55,481 nucleotides of DNA from Candidatus Gastranaerophilales bacterium (GCA_944322855.1 CALUQG010000011.1:1-55481); one strand, 5' to 3'. Positions 8,144-17,564 are shown, counted from the first letter of the stretch. Translations and numbers: made by a program. Notes: generated from the letters alone by a model not told the origin.

Positions 8144-9346
8144 ATGTTAGCAATAGAAAAAATAATAAAAGCCTCACAAATATTAAAAGAGGTAATCAGA
8201 AAAACTGATTTGATATATGCACCGGCAATTTCGTCAAAGAATAAAGTCTATCTTAAATCCGAAAATCTGCAGGTAACCGGTTCTTTTAAAATACGTGGAG
8301 CATATACAAAAGTATCTCTGCTTTCAAATGAACAGAAATCAAAAGGTATAATAGCATGCTCGGCAGGAAACCATGCACAGGGTGTTGCACTAGCAGCGCA
8401 GAAAAACAACATAAAATCCACAATTTTTATCCCGAGTACAGCACCGATATCAAAAATTGAAGCCACAAGAAAATACGGTGCAGACATAAAACTTGTAGAT
8501 GGAGTGTATGACGATGCTTACAAAAAGGCATGCTCTTTTCAAAAAGAAACCGGAGCCGAATTTATCCATCCGTTTGATGATGAAGACGTAATAGCAGGAC
8601 AGGGGACAATAGCACTGGAATTAATAGAACAGCTTCCTGATATAGACGCAGTTGTTGTTCCAATAGGCGGAGGGGGACTTATTTCTGGCATCGCTTACAC
8701 AATAAAAACTCTAAAACCTGACTGCAAAGTTTATGGAGTACAGGCAGAAGGAGCAGGAAGCATGTTTCGTTCAATCGAATTAAAAAAGAGAACAGAGCTT
8801 CCGAAAGTATCCACTTTTGCAGACGGTACGGCAGTAAAAATGCCTGGAGAACATACATTCGAGCTATGCCAAAAGTATGTTGACAGGATTGTCACAGTCA
8901 GCGATGATGAAATCGCTACAGCAATATTAACATTGATGGAAGCCCAAAAACTTGTCGCAGAAGGTGCAGGTGCTCTGAGTGTAGCGGCAGTTATGTTTGA
9001 CAAACTTCCGATTGAAGGAAAAAAAGTCGTGTGCATAGTTTCTGGTGGGAACATCGATGTAAATATTTTGTCAAGAGTAATAAACAGAGGATTGCTGAAA
9101 TCAGGCAGACTGTCAGATTTAACAATAGAAATGCTCGACAAACCAGGTCAGCTCAAGGAGGTTTCTCAAATAATAGCAGACCTTGGAGCAAATGTAATAA
9201 GAGTCAGACACAATCAAGGCGGAGAAGGAACCGATATCAATGATTGTTACTTAAAAATTTCAATGGAAACAAAGAACGCAAAGCATCTTTGTGAAATAAA
9301 AGATGCTTTATGCAAAGCCGGATACAAAGTCACATCCGGATTATAG
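8144..9346 (+). CDS. ilvA: Threonine ammonia-lyase with C-terminal ACT domain
   Basis: 400-aa PLP enzyme converting threonine to 2-oxobutanoate and ammonia, first step to isoleucine or to propionate. PLP lysine K49 lies in TGSFKIRGAY; the glycine phosphate loop is PIGGGGLISG (about 174-183). The last 75 residues form one ACT domain (SDLTIEMLDKPGQLKEV onward), as in the short TdcB/IlvA type found in anaerobes and Thermotoga. Gene context (directly followed by ridA) fits, since the enzyme releases a reactive enamine. No other branched-chain genes are near, so a catabolic role cannot be excluded. GGGGAAT at 8133-8139 is its ribosome site. Confidence 0.93.
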   Translation: MLAIEKIIKASQILKEVIRKTDLIYAPAISSKNKVYLKSENLQVTGSFKIRGAYTKVSLLSNEQKSKGIIACSAGNHAQGVALAAQKNNIKSTIFIPSTAPISKIEATRKYGADIKLVDGVYDDAYKKACSFQKETGAEFIHPFDDEDVIAGQGTIALELIEQLPDIDAVVVPIGGGGLISGIAYTIKTLKPDCKVYGVQAEGAGSMFRSIELKKRTELPKVSTFADGTAVKMPGEHTFELCQKYVDRIVTVSDDEIATAILTLMEAQKLVAEGAGALSVAAVMFDKLPIEGKKVVCIVSGGNIDVNILSRVINRGLLKSGRLSDLTIEMLDKPGQLKEVSQIIADLGANVIRVRHNQGGEGTDINDCYLKISMETKNAKHLCEIKDALCKAGYKVTSGL

Positions 9347-9372
9347 TTAATACACAGCGGAGACTAATAGTA

Positions 9373-9747
9373 ATGAAACAGGTAATTTACACAGACAAAG
9401 CACCGGAACCCATAGGTCCTTATTCACAGGCATACAAATGCGCAGGTACATTGTATTGCTCAGGACAAATAGCCATAGAACCTTCTACCGGTGAATTTGT
9501 AAACGGAAATATTCAGGAACAGACTCAAAAAGTCATAGAGAATATTGAAGCCTTGCTCACTGCAGCCGGTTACAGTTTTGAAGATGTCGTAAAAACGACA
9601 TGCTATCTAGCGCATATGAGTGATTTTAGCACTTTCAACAGTGTTTATGCAAAATATTTCACATCAAAACCGGCAAGATCCTGTGTTGCGGCTAAAGAAT
9701 TGCCGAAAAATGCACTTGTTGAAATTGAAGTAATTGCTTATAAATAA
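9373..9747 (+). CDS. ridA: RidA-family enamine/imine deaminase
   Basis: 124-aa YjgF/YER057c/UK114 protein that hydrolyses reactive enamines or imines (2-aminoacrylate and aminocrotonate) released by PLP dehydratases. Hallmarks: APEPIGPYSQAYK at the N-terminus, CSGQIA, and the catalytic arginine in KPARSCVAAKELPKNALVEIE near the C-terminus. The ATG at 9373 is preferred over an upstream in-frame ATG at 9310 that lies inside ilvA; GGAG at 9359-9362 supports it. Placed 26 bp after threonine deaminase, whose product it would quench. Confidence 0.95.
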   Translation: MKQVIYTDKAPEPIGPYSQAYKCAGTLYCSGQIAIEPSTGEFVNGNIQEQTQKVIENIEALLTAAGYSFEDVVKTTCYLAHMSDFSTFNSVYAKYFTSKPARSCVAAKELPKNALVEIEVIAYK

Positions 9748-9801
9748 AATTTATTTTGATATAAATTTCATATAAAAACGTCTCATCTTAACATTTTTTT
9801 A

Positions 9802-9833
9802 CAATGTCAAAAGACTATCAGACATTGCTTTTT
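9802..9833 (+). terminator. Intrinsic terminator after ridA
   Basis: CAATGTC (9802-9808) and GACATTG (9821-9827) form a 7-bp stem followed by CTTTTT. Position 55 bp after ridA closes the tkt-ilvA-ridA unit. The rest of the 9748-9969 gap is very AT-rich and includes a CTTAG-GATA-CTAAG dyad at 9915-9928, probably part of the next gene's leader or operator. Confidence 0.5.
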
Positions 9834-9969
9834 GGCGACTTTAAAAATTTTATTTGAAATTTTTTTGATATTTTTTCAAAAAAATGGGCAATTTTTTATA
9901 TTGAGGGACATTTCTTAGGATACTAAGTGAGTCAGTAAGTACAATTTATTAAAAAAGGAGCAGTCATAA

Positions 9970-12417
9970 ATGGACATTAATAGCATTAAATTTGGAAAAG
10001 GCATCCATTCAAAAAAAGAAGAAAAGGCTAAAAAAGAAGAGCCAGTGGTAGTTGACAAGAAAACAGAACAGGAAAAGACTGCTCTGGAAAAAATCAGAAG
10101 TAAAGCAATTTCATCATATGCAGCAGCAATGATTGGCTTAGGTACAATGGGTACTGCCTCTCTTACAAGCTGCGCAGAACAAGATGTAACAGTAACAGAT
10201 GACGGTACTCAAGCTGAAATGCTTAAATTATTGCAGCAGCTGATAAAAATTCAGCAGGAACAAAGCACATTAATTCAACAGGTAATTGATCTGTTACAGC
10301 AAAATGGTTCAGACAACAAAGAATTGATTGAACTTAACAAACAGTTACTTGCACAGAACCAGCAAATTATGACAATATTGCAAGGTATAGGTAGCGATGT
10401 TTCTAATATAGAAAGTGCACTATATCAAATTGTTTCCATTATACAAGATTCAAATTCACATGACGAAGAATTTCTTAACCTTATCAACCAAATTCTAAAC
10501 GGTCAGGGAACAACAAACGAAAAACTCGAACAAATTCTCGAAGCTAACAGAGAACAAAATGAAATGCTTGTTAACCTCACAACATTAATCGGCTCTGTAG
10601 GCGACGAATTGTCAGAAACATTGAAAAACTTCTACAATGATTACAAAGAAGGTCAAGCTTCTCACTCAGAAATGTTGAATAACATTTACCAGGAATTAAT
10701 TCATTCAAATGAATTAAGCTCTGAAAATATTGCCGAAATCAAAAAATTATATGAACTTGTTCAAAACGGTCAAATGTCAGAAGCTGAAATGCTCGGCAAG
10801 ATTACACAATTGCTCGAAAGCATTGACGGTAAATTAGACGGATTGATGGATGTAATCAACAATATGAGTACAGGTAACGAAGAACTTGCTGAAATTCTTA
10901 AATCCTTCTACAACGATTACAAATCCGGTACTATTACAACAAACGGATTGTTAACTAAGATTATGGAAGCAATCGAAAATGCAAATCAGAACGACGGTGC
11001 TGTATTAGCTGCATTGCAAAAGATTTCAAAACAAATCGAAGACGGTTCTATCTCATTGAGCCAGGCACTCGGTCAAATCACATCATTGTTGGAAAGCATT
11101 AATACAAACACAGCAGGTATCCTTGACCAGGTTACAAATATATCCGGTCAGATTGACAGATTGTCTACTCAATTACAAAACAATCATGATGAATCAATGG
11201 ATATCCTCAGCAGCCTGAACAACCACGCAGGCAGCATTGACAGCAAGCTTGATCAGGTAATTTCAAATCAACAACAGGCTAACAAGACATTGACAGATAT
11301 TTCAAACAAAACTGATGAAGTAATTTCTAAACTGGCTCAAATCAGTGACAAAACTATTACAGTTGACCAGATGAAAGAAATACTCGGACCAATGTTTGAT
11401 GTAATTGCCGGCAAACTTGACAATATTTCAGGCGGTCAGATTTCAATCGAAGACATAGAAAATGCTCTTGCAGAAAACAAAACAGATTTGACTCAAACAA
11501 ATGCATTGATTGAAACATTGACTACAGTTGTTCAAAACCTCGACCTGAACTCAGGTATGACAGCTGAACTTCAAGCAATTACTCAAGCAATCAAAGACTT
11601 CCAGTCACAAAATCACGAAGACAGTGATGCTCAATTGAACGGCCTCAGAGAAATTCTTGCAGAACTAGCTCAAATCAAGACAAATCAAACATCACAAACA
11701 GATGTTTTGAATGCAATCCTTGAAGCAGCAGGTCAAATCAAAGACAATCAGGATCAGTTTATGGCTTCTGCAACAACATTTGGTACACAGTTGTTTGAAG
11801 AATTAAATAAAATTTCAAGCAATATGATTGATAAAAATGCATTCGCTGCATATGCTGATGATTACAGAGAACAGCTTGCACAAGCTGAACAAACAAGACA
11901 AGAACAGCTTGCAGTTCTCCAGGCAATCCTTGAAAACCAAGGCAAAGCTGACGGCGGCATGACAATCGAAGAATTGAAACAAATCATTCCTGACTACAAT
12001 GACATCTTGAATGAAATCAGTGACAAAATCGGCGACCTTGTTACAAAAGTTGACCTCATTGACTACGGTAATAATCACAAAGTCGATTTGACACAAACAA
12101 ATGCTTTGATTGAAACATTGACTACAGTTGTTCAAAACTTGCCTATCGGAGGCGGTACATCAGGCGGTTCACTCAACTCAGATGCTTTAAATCAAATCAA
12201 CCAGACAGTTTCACAGATACTCTCTGCTATCAACAGACAGGATACTCCTTCATCTGACCAAATCGAAAAATTGATTGAAGCAGTAAACGTTATAGTTGCT
12301 AATACAGGAAATTCAAATCCGGGCACTATCGCTGATGCAGGCTCAAGAGTAAAAGGAACTTATGTAATAACTCCTTATGATATTCAAAAAGCTTATGAAA
12401 AAAATATGATGGCTTAA
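9970..12417 (+). CDS. Large coiled-coil protein with lipobox-like motif, function unknown
   Basis: 815-aa protein not assignable to a known family. Residues 1-45 are charged and begin INSIKFGKG, the F-G-K patch seen in other proteins here. Residues 45-68 (SKAISSYAAAMIGLGTMG then ASLTSC) look like a signal peptide with a lipobox ending at C68, but after an unusually long n-region. From about residue 75 nearly everything is predicted-looking helical, rich in L/I/Q/N/E heptads with few prolines, suggesting a long rod. Internal repeats: DLTQTNALIETLTTVVQNL occurs at 506-524 and 706-724, and FYNDYK at two sites (about 220 and 315). The C-terminus VKGTYVITPYDIQ is different in character. Strong GGAG site 9 nt before ATG. 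Likely an exported filament or tether; a cytoplasmic structural role is possible. Confidence 0.8.
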   Translation: MDINSIKFGKGIHSKKEEKAKKEEPVVVDKKTEQEKTALEKIRSKAISSYAAAMIGLGTMGTASLTSCAEQDVTVTDDGTQAEMLKLLQQLIKIQQEQSTLIQQVIDLLQQNGSDNKELIELNKQLLAQNQQIMTILQGIGSDVSNIESALYQIVSIIQDSNSHDEEFLNLINQILNGQGTTNEKLEQILEANREQNEMLVNLTTLIGSVGDELSETLKNFYNDYKEGQASHSEMLNNIYQELIHSNELSSENIAEIKKLYELVQNGQMSEAEMLGKITQLLESIDGKLDGLMDVINNMSTGNEELAEILKSFYNDYKSGTITTNGLLTKIMEAIENANQNDGAVLAALQKISKQIEDGSISLSQALGQITSLLESINTNTAGILDQVTNISGQIDRLSTQLQNNHDESMDILSSLNNHAGSIDSKLDQVISNQQQANKTLTDISNKTDEVISKLAQISDKTITVDQMKEILGPMFDVIAGKLDNISGGQISIEDIENALAENKTDLTQTNALIETLTTVVQNLDLNSGMTAELQAITQAIKDFQSQNHEDSDAQLNGLREILAELAQIKTNQTSQTDVLNAILEAAGQIKDNQDQFMASATTFGTQLFEELNKISSNMIDKNAFAAYADDYREQLAQAEQTRQEQLAVLQAILENQGKADGGMTIEELKQIIPDYNDILNEISDKIGDLVTKVDLIDYGNNHKVDLTQTNALIETLTTVVQNLPIGGGTSGGSLNSDALNQINQTVSQILSAINRQDTPSSDQIEKLIEAVNVIVANTGNSNPGTIADAGSRVKGTYVITPYDIQKAYEKNMMA
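11485..12138 (+). repeat. Intragenic duplication, copies exactly 600 bp apart
   Basis: Copy 1 at 11485-11538 and copy 2 at 12085-12138 are nearly identical over 54 bp (differences mainly at third positions) and encode the same 18-19 residues. The spacing is exactly 200 codons. Confidence 0.85.
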
Positions 12418-12459
12418 TTAAAACAAAACCATTATTCATAAGCCTCTAAAATAAAACTA

Positions 12460-12489
12460 AAAACCCCTCAAGTAATCTTGAGGGGTTTT
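12460..12489. terminator. Bidirectional intrinsic terminator between convergent genes
   Basis: AAAACCCCTCAAG (12460-12472) and CTTGAGGGGTTTT (12477-12489) form a perfect 13-bp stem with a TAAT loop, flanked by T-rich sequence on both strands. It serves both the 815-aa gene and the LysM-like gene. Confidence 0.9.
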
Positions 12490-12512
12490 GTTTTTATATT
12501 CATTGTCTATTA

Positions 12513-14168
12513 TTATTTAACAATGACATCTTTATCAGGATTAGCTTTTTTGTAAGCATCGATTTGAGAATTCAAACCTTCTTTTGTTTCGTCTTCCATC
12601 TTGCTGCCATCGCAAGCTTCTGCCGTATAGATTGTTTTGTTTTCCCATTGAGTGAAGATGTTGCCGCTTCCGTTGATTGTAGCACCTTTGTAATCTTTTG
12701 AAACTTTACCGCCTGTTACTTTAGCATCCTGATTGTATTTGAATTCTTTATCACCGAGTGTTAAAGTTGATGGCAAGCATAACTCTTCGCCAACTTTCGG
12801 GAAGAATGCACCTCTTGAATTTTTAATGCCTTTCTTGATTAATTCTTCTTTGTTTGCTTCAAAGTATTCATCTTTCAATTGTCTTGCAATCTTAGAAGCT
12901 TCAGCATCAGTTGCATTGTATTTAGCTTTTGCTACTGCGAACCAGTTGTCACCTGCTTTTACTGTGTAACAATCAGTTGGAGCTACTGTTTCTACTTCTT
13001 TTTCATATGAACCTGTTGTTATTTCACAAGTTTCTTTAACCGGCTGCGGAGCTGGTTCAGGTTCTTCCTGCTGTGGTTCAGGTTTGTTGTTAACAAGATT
13101 TGAATACAATGCAACAGCTTCGTTGTAGTTAAGGTGGTCATTGCCGCCTGCTGCTTCTTTCACTGCTTTTTCATAAGCTTCTTTGTCAATTTTGCCGTCT
13201 TTATCTGTAAACATATCAGCAATCTTGCCCATTATCACTGCACCTTTTTCTGTACAGTTGCCTTCTGCATATTTTTTGAAGTCTTCAATATTGCTGTAGC
13301 CTTCAGGAAGATCTGTTTTCATAACTTCGTCTTCAACTCTTCTGTATTGAGTTCCAATTGAAATTGCAGCTCCTACAGGAATTCCGATTGCACCTAAGAA
13401 TGGTGTTTTTAATGTTTGGTTAACTGTAACTTCTACGCCATTTTTAAGTACATTGACATTTTGACTTGCGCTAATAAGTCCTAAAGGTGCAGATGCAACA
13501 CCGCCGGTAAGAGCATCTCTTGTTACGTGACCCCAGTTAATTGGTTTTTCAACTTCATAACCGGCTTGTTTCATGATTTTTCTTACATCTTTTTTCGAAA
13601 ATTCAACATTACCTGTATTTGTGTTGAAATCGCCTCTAGCTGCATCGATTTCACCTGGTTGTTTTTTAGTATTAGAATAATTGAATTCATAATCAGATCC
13701 GACATGTCTGTCACCGATTGCATAAATATCTGCTACTGTGATATGAGCTTCATCTAATTTTTTCTGCATTCTTTTGCTGAATTCAGGGCCTTCAGTTCTG
13801 ACTTTTTCTAAGTGATTTTCGTTAGCCTGAGCTGAGAATACAGCTGATGAATCTTTTTTCTTGCCAAATCTGATACCCAAGAATTTGTGTTCATTGCAGT
13901 ATTTTTTAGCTTCTTTATACAAATCTTTATCGATTTCACCGTTTTCATACAATTCTTTCAAATCGTCTTTTACATCATTTTTAACTTTTCTTGATTTTAT
14001 TGCATCAGAACTTCCTGCAAGACCCATAACCAATTTTTCTGCATCAGCCTGTCTTTGTGCTTTTTCTGCTTTTTCTCTTGCTTCTTCCTGAGCTTTCAAT
14101 GCTTTCTTTTCAGCTCTTTCCTGACGTCTAATGTCTCTTCTTGATAAATTTTCAACTTCAAATCCCAT
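12513..14168 (-). CDS. LysM-like domain protein with charged coiled-coil N-terminus
   Basis: 551-aa protein of unknown function. Residues 1-60 are a highly charged Arg/Lys/Glu coiled coil with no signal peptide. Around 97-105 is GIRFGKKKD, again with the F-G-K patch. A glycine/alanine-rich hydrophobic stretch lies near 225-275 (LTGGVASAPLGLIS, AIGIPVGAAISIG). A Pro/Glu/Gln linker near 357-375 leads to a LysM-like unit (YTVKAGDNWFAVAKAKY, about 399-415, ending near KVGEELCLP, about 454-462), which would bind N-acetylglucosamine polymers such as peptidoglycan. A lysine-rich tail follows. It faces the coiled-coil gene across a shared terminator. Without a signal peptide, export would need another route, or the protein is cytoplasmic. 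Confidence 0.75.
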   Translation of the reverse strand: MGFEVENLSRRDIRRQERAEKKALKAQEEAREKAEKAQRQADAEKLVMGLAGSSDAIKSRKVKNDVKDDLKELYENGEIDKDLYKEAKKYCNEHKFLGIRFGKKKDSSAVFSAQANENHLEKVRTEGPEFSKRMQKKLDEAHITVADIYAIGDRHVGSDYEFNYSNTKKQPGEIDAARGDFNTNTGNVEFSKKDVRKIMKQAGYEVEKPINWGHVTRDALTGGVASAPLGLISASQNVNVLKNGVEVTVNQTLKTPFLGAIGIPVGAAISIGTQYRRVEDEVMKTDLPEGYSNIEDFKKYAEGNCTEKGAVIMGKIADMFTDKDGKIDKEAYEKAVKEAAGGNDHLNYNEAVALYSNLVNNKPEPQQEEPEPAPQPVKETCEITTGSYEKEVETVAPTDCYTVKAGDNWFAVAKAKYNATDAEASKIARQLKDEYFEANKEELIKKGIKNSRGAFFPKVGEELCLPSTLTLGDKEFKYNQDAKVTGGKVSKDYKGATINGSGNIFTQWENKTIYTAEACDGSKMEDETKEGLNSQIDAYKKANPDKDVIVK

Positions 14169-14277
14169 TTTAATATCCCTTTCTTTTCCTCTAATAATCT
14201 CTACAAAGTATTTTAAATATCCCTTATACTCTTATAAAAAATTTTGAGTTAAAGAAATTGCCTAAAAAGAGAAAAGA

Positions 14278-14307
14278 AAAAGGACATTTCGTCCGAAATG
14301 CCCTTTT
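14278..14307 (-). terminator. Intrinsic terminator of the autotransporter gene
   Basis: AAAAGG-CATTTCG (14278-14291, one mismatch at 14284/14301) pairs with CGAAATG-CCTTTT (14294-14307). Read on the minus strand the hairpin is followed by a run rich in T. It lies 48 bp after the autotransporter stop. Confidence 0.75.
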
Positions 14308-14354
14308 ATTCTATATTTTGCCTTGTTAACAAAAGTTAACAATTGTAATTTAAA

Positions 14355-17300
14355 TTAATGACCGAGTGCCCATCTGAAACCGAGAGTAAACGCAATACCG
14401 TTACGTCCGCCGTTTCTTAGCATTGCCTGTCCAAAGCCGGTAAATCTGTCACCGCATCTTTTCTGTAAACCAACACCATATTCAAAGTATGGTTTTACAG
14501 ACAACGGAGTCAAAGCAACATCATCGGCATAGAATTTTGTTTTATCCATAATATTCCATGTCATATTCAAACCGATGTATGGCTGCCATCCGTTTTTGAG
14601 ATTTCCGATAATTCTCAATCCCGGAATGATTTCTATAGCGTGCAATGGATCCTGAGTAATTCTTACACCTGCAGAGTTTGTAAAGTCAAACACATTTACA
14701 AATGTATAACTCATCATATAGCTTGGCTGAATTACCAATTTGTTGTTAAGAAGTCCCCAGTTATATCCGGATTTCCAAGCTGCACCTGTCATCAATATCG
14801 GGAAGCCGTCATTACCCCACATTGTAGAAGCTTCAGCAGCACTTGCGCCGATGTTTGCGGTCAAGCCTGTCCAGAAGTTGCCTTTATAAGCAGTACCTAC
14901 AGCACCGAGTGTACCTCCGTTCTGCCAGATGCCTACACCGTTATAAGCCTGGTGAGAACCATGGTAAGCGGCAAAGACAGAGAAGTTTCCGTCCCATCCA
15001 TGTCCGAGATCAATCAAATCGCTCTCACCACCGATTAATGTACCGTAAGAAACGTTTGATACTCTTGGACCGTTTTTCAACGGAATATTTTCAAAGTTTG
15101 TGAAAGGTCTGAAATACCATCCGTCACGCTCCTCAGGAATAATATTAGGAGCATAAACACCTGTATGATAGCCTTTTGCTGCACTTGCGTATTTGTTTCT
15201 CATCTTCCAGGCAAGTCTTTGTTCAGGTGTCATCAATGTGACCATATCCATGTTTGCAAATGACTGTCTGTACAAGTTATCCATAATAAGGAATGCAGCC
15301 TGTGCAGCAACCGGAGCAGCAATTACAGAATCAGAATCTCCAATTCTTTCAAAATGGAAATATTCACCGGGATCCCAGCTTTGAGCCATTCCGCTTCCGC
15401 CCGTAGTCGGAACAGTAATTTGTTCAACAGAATATTTATATTTTGGTGATTCAATTACTTTTGAACCGTTGCTTGAAACATGTCCGATTAAGTTATCAAT
15501 ATCTGTAAACAGAATTGTTGCACCATCTTCACCGGCTTCTGAAATTGATTTCATGCCTGCGATATTCAAAAATGTTCCGTCAGCAATTGAACCGACTTGA
15601 TTTATATTGTTAGTGCCGTCACCTTTTAAGAAATTATCCATTCTCTGGTTCGCAAGGTCAACATCGACAAACAGGTTAGAATTTGCATTGACATCAATAC
15701 TTTTTACCTGCAAATCACTTACGACACCGTTTAACATATTCAATGTACCGCCGTTGAAGTTCAATGCGTTAGACACATCAAGCCCTGTATCCTTAGCGAA
15801 ATGCAATGTACCGCCTGTATTCATTGCAATGTTTGAATACTGAACTTTTGCATCACCGTTTACATTGACACTACCAACTCCGTTACCGTTTACATTAATA
15901 TTGGCAAGATTTTCATCTGTACCGGCATCTTCTGTACCAATAACCATTGAATTGATATTCAATGTACCGTTATTAGCCTCAAGGTTCAAAGTAACTTCAT
16001 TGCCCGTTGCACCGTTTAAAGAAATAGAGTCAGTTACATTAGCAACACTTTCTGAGGTACCGACATTCATTTCTGCATTTTCAGCTCTTAATGTAGTAGT
16101 AGAGCCAGCACCTGCGTAGATAGCACCGCCGCCTCTGTCAGCATTTGTTGAAGTGTTGCCGGAGAAGTTACTGTTTATGATAGTTGCTGTACCGTTGTTG
16201 TTATAAACCGCACCGCCGTTTGTAGCTCTGTTGTTTGTAAATTCTGAATTTGAGATTGTAATACGGCCTGCAGAGTATTCAGTATTGCCCGCAGCGCCGA
16301 ATGTGTTAACGCTGTTATAAACAGCACCGCCGCTTGTTGTCGTTCTATCCTGATGGAAACCGTTTTCTGTAAATGTAGCGTTGTTAATTGTAGCAATACC
16401 GGCATTTCTTATAGCACCACCGTTTGAGGATGCCATATTCCCTGTGAATTCGACTTTGTTGTTTGCACTACCCTGAATATTAAGTATCGGGTTTGTACCG
16501 CCTGCAACTGTCGGAGATTCGTTAGAAATTGCACCGCCTGACATTGTATAGTTGTAGCTGCTTGAGCCGGTATTCCAGCCGTAACCGTTGTTTACAAATC
16601 TTGTACCTTCACCGATTGTCAATGTATTAACATGGTCGTTTGTGTTTCCTCTGTTAATAATTGCACCACCGACAGTCGGAGCGTAGTTGTTTTCAAACAA
16701 TGTATCTCTGATTGTTAAATTTGCATCCTGTGTAAAGTTTGAAACACTGCCGTTAATGATAGCACCACCGTTAGCAGTAGCTGTGTTTCCGCTAAAAGTG
16801 GAGCCGCCGCTGATTTCTGTATTGGCCCAGTTGACTATAGCACCGCCATCACCGGCTGAAACACTGTTTGCAGTAAAATCAGTATGAACAATATCAACCT
16901 CACCTGCAAGGTTTGCAAATGCGCCGCCATAGCTTTGTGCAGTATTTGATTTAAACTCCGAGTTTGTAATTGTTAACGAACCATCTGCTGTTGTTTCGTT
17001 ATATATTGCACCGCCGAAGCCCTGGTTGTTTGTTCCGTTAGCAGCGTTGCCTTGAAATTTTACGTTATCAAAAGAAGCAACACCGGATCCTGTATTTGCA
17101 ACAGCACCGCCGTAACCTTGAACCACGTTGTTGCTGAACACAGCCTTTGTATCTGAAGTACCGTTTACTGTCAAACCTGCAGTGTTCTGGATAGCACCGC
17201 CGTTTGCATCTTTAACATTTCCGTCTTTAAAGTTTGTCTGATTGATAGTCAGGTTTGTTCCGTTATTGATAATATAGCCGTTGCCTGATGCATGGTTTGT

Positions 17301-17564
17301 TGCCGTAACGGTATGATTATTACCGTTGATTGTCAAAGAACTCGGAACAGGAGGAGCACCCAAATTCAATGCCTGCCCGTTAGTTTCCATATCATTATCA
17401 AGTTCAACTGTGCCGGAGGTACCTGACATACCGCTGACTTCTGACTGAACTTCTGACCAGTTGTCAACTGCAAGGGCTGCAAAGTTTACATTTGAGCCCA
17501 AAAACATTACTGCAAGAGACACTGATACAAACTTTTTAACTAATTTTACTTTACTATTTCTCAT
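14355..17564 (-). CDS. Pmp-type autotransporter with beta-helix passenger and outer-membrane barrel
   Basis: 1069-aa type V secretion protein. A signal peptide is visible (VKKFVSVSLAVMFLGS, cleavage likely near AALA-VDN, residue about 32). The passenger (about 45-700) has about a dozen GGA[IVF]xN repeats paired with FxxN turns, the pattern of chlamydial polymorphic membrane proteins, and is rich in N, G, T and S, typical of a right-handed parallel beta-helix. Residues about 800-1069 form the autotransporter beta-barrel (WYFRPFTNFENI, GHGWDGNFSVFAAYHGS, AFTLGFRWALGH at the end). The last residue is His rather than the usual Phe or Trp, with FRW three to five residues before. Likely an adhesin or surface shield. 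Monocistronic, with its own terminator at 14278-14307. Confidence 0.93.
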   Translation of the reverse strand: MRNSKVKLVKKFVSVSLAVMFLGSNVNFAALAVDNWSEVQSEVSGMSGTSGTVELDNDMETNGQALNLGAPPVPSSLTINGNNHTVTATNHASGNGYIINNGTNLTINQTNFKDGNVKDANGGAIQNTAGLTVNGTSDTKAVFSNNVVQGYGGAVANTGSGVASFDNVKFQGNAANGTNNQGFGGAIYNETTADGSLTITNSEFKSNTAQSYGGAFANLAGEVDIVHTDFTANSVSAGDGGAIVNWANTEISGGSTFSGNTATANGGAIINGSVSNFTQDANLTIRDTLFENNYAPTVGGAIINRGNTNDHVNTLTIGEGTRFVNNGYGWNTGSSSYNYTMSGGAISNESPTVAGGTNPILNIQGSANNKVEFTGNMASSNGGAIRNAGIATINNATFTENGFHQDRTTTSGGAVYNSVNTFGAAGNTEYSAGRITISNSEFTNNRATNGGAVYNNNGTATIINSNFSGNTSTNADRGGGAIYAGAGSTTTLRAENAEMNVGTSESVANVTDSISLNGATGNEVTLNLEANNGTLNINSMVIGTEDAGTDENLANINVNGNGVGSVNVNGDAKVQYSNIAMNTGGTLHFAKDTGLDVSNALNFNGGTLNMLNGVVSDLQVKSIDVNANSNLFVDVDLANQRMDNFLKGDGTNNINQVGSIADGTFLNIAGMKSISEAGEDGATILFTDIDNLIGHVSSNGSKVIESPKYKYSVEQITVPTTGGSGMAQSWDPGEYFHFERIGDSDSVIAAPVAAQAAFLIMDNLYRQSFANMDMVTLMTPEQRLAWKMRNKYASAAKGYHTGVYAPNIIPEERDGWYFRPFTNFENIPLKNGPRVSNVSYGTLIGGESDLIDLGHGWDGNFSVFAAYHGSHQAYNGVGIWQNGGTLGAVGTAYKGNFWTGLTANIGASAAEASTMWGNDGFPILMTGAAWKSGYNWGLLNNKLVIQPSYMMSYTFVNVFDFTNSAGVRITQDPLHAIEIIPGLRIIGNLKNGWQPYIGLNMTWNIMDKTKFYADDVALTPLSVKPYFEYGVGLQKRCGDRFTGFGQAMLRNGGRNGIAFTLGFRWALGH

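Noticed and set aside
13150-13215. EF-hand-like DKDGKIDKEAY in the LysM-like protein
   Set aside because: The spacing does not match the 12-residue DxDxDG loop and the position-12 acidic residue is absent.
14640-16887. Plus-strand open frames opposite the autotransporter
   Set aside because: They arise from the repetitive low-complexity codons of the beta-helix gene on the other strand.
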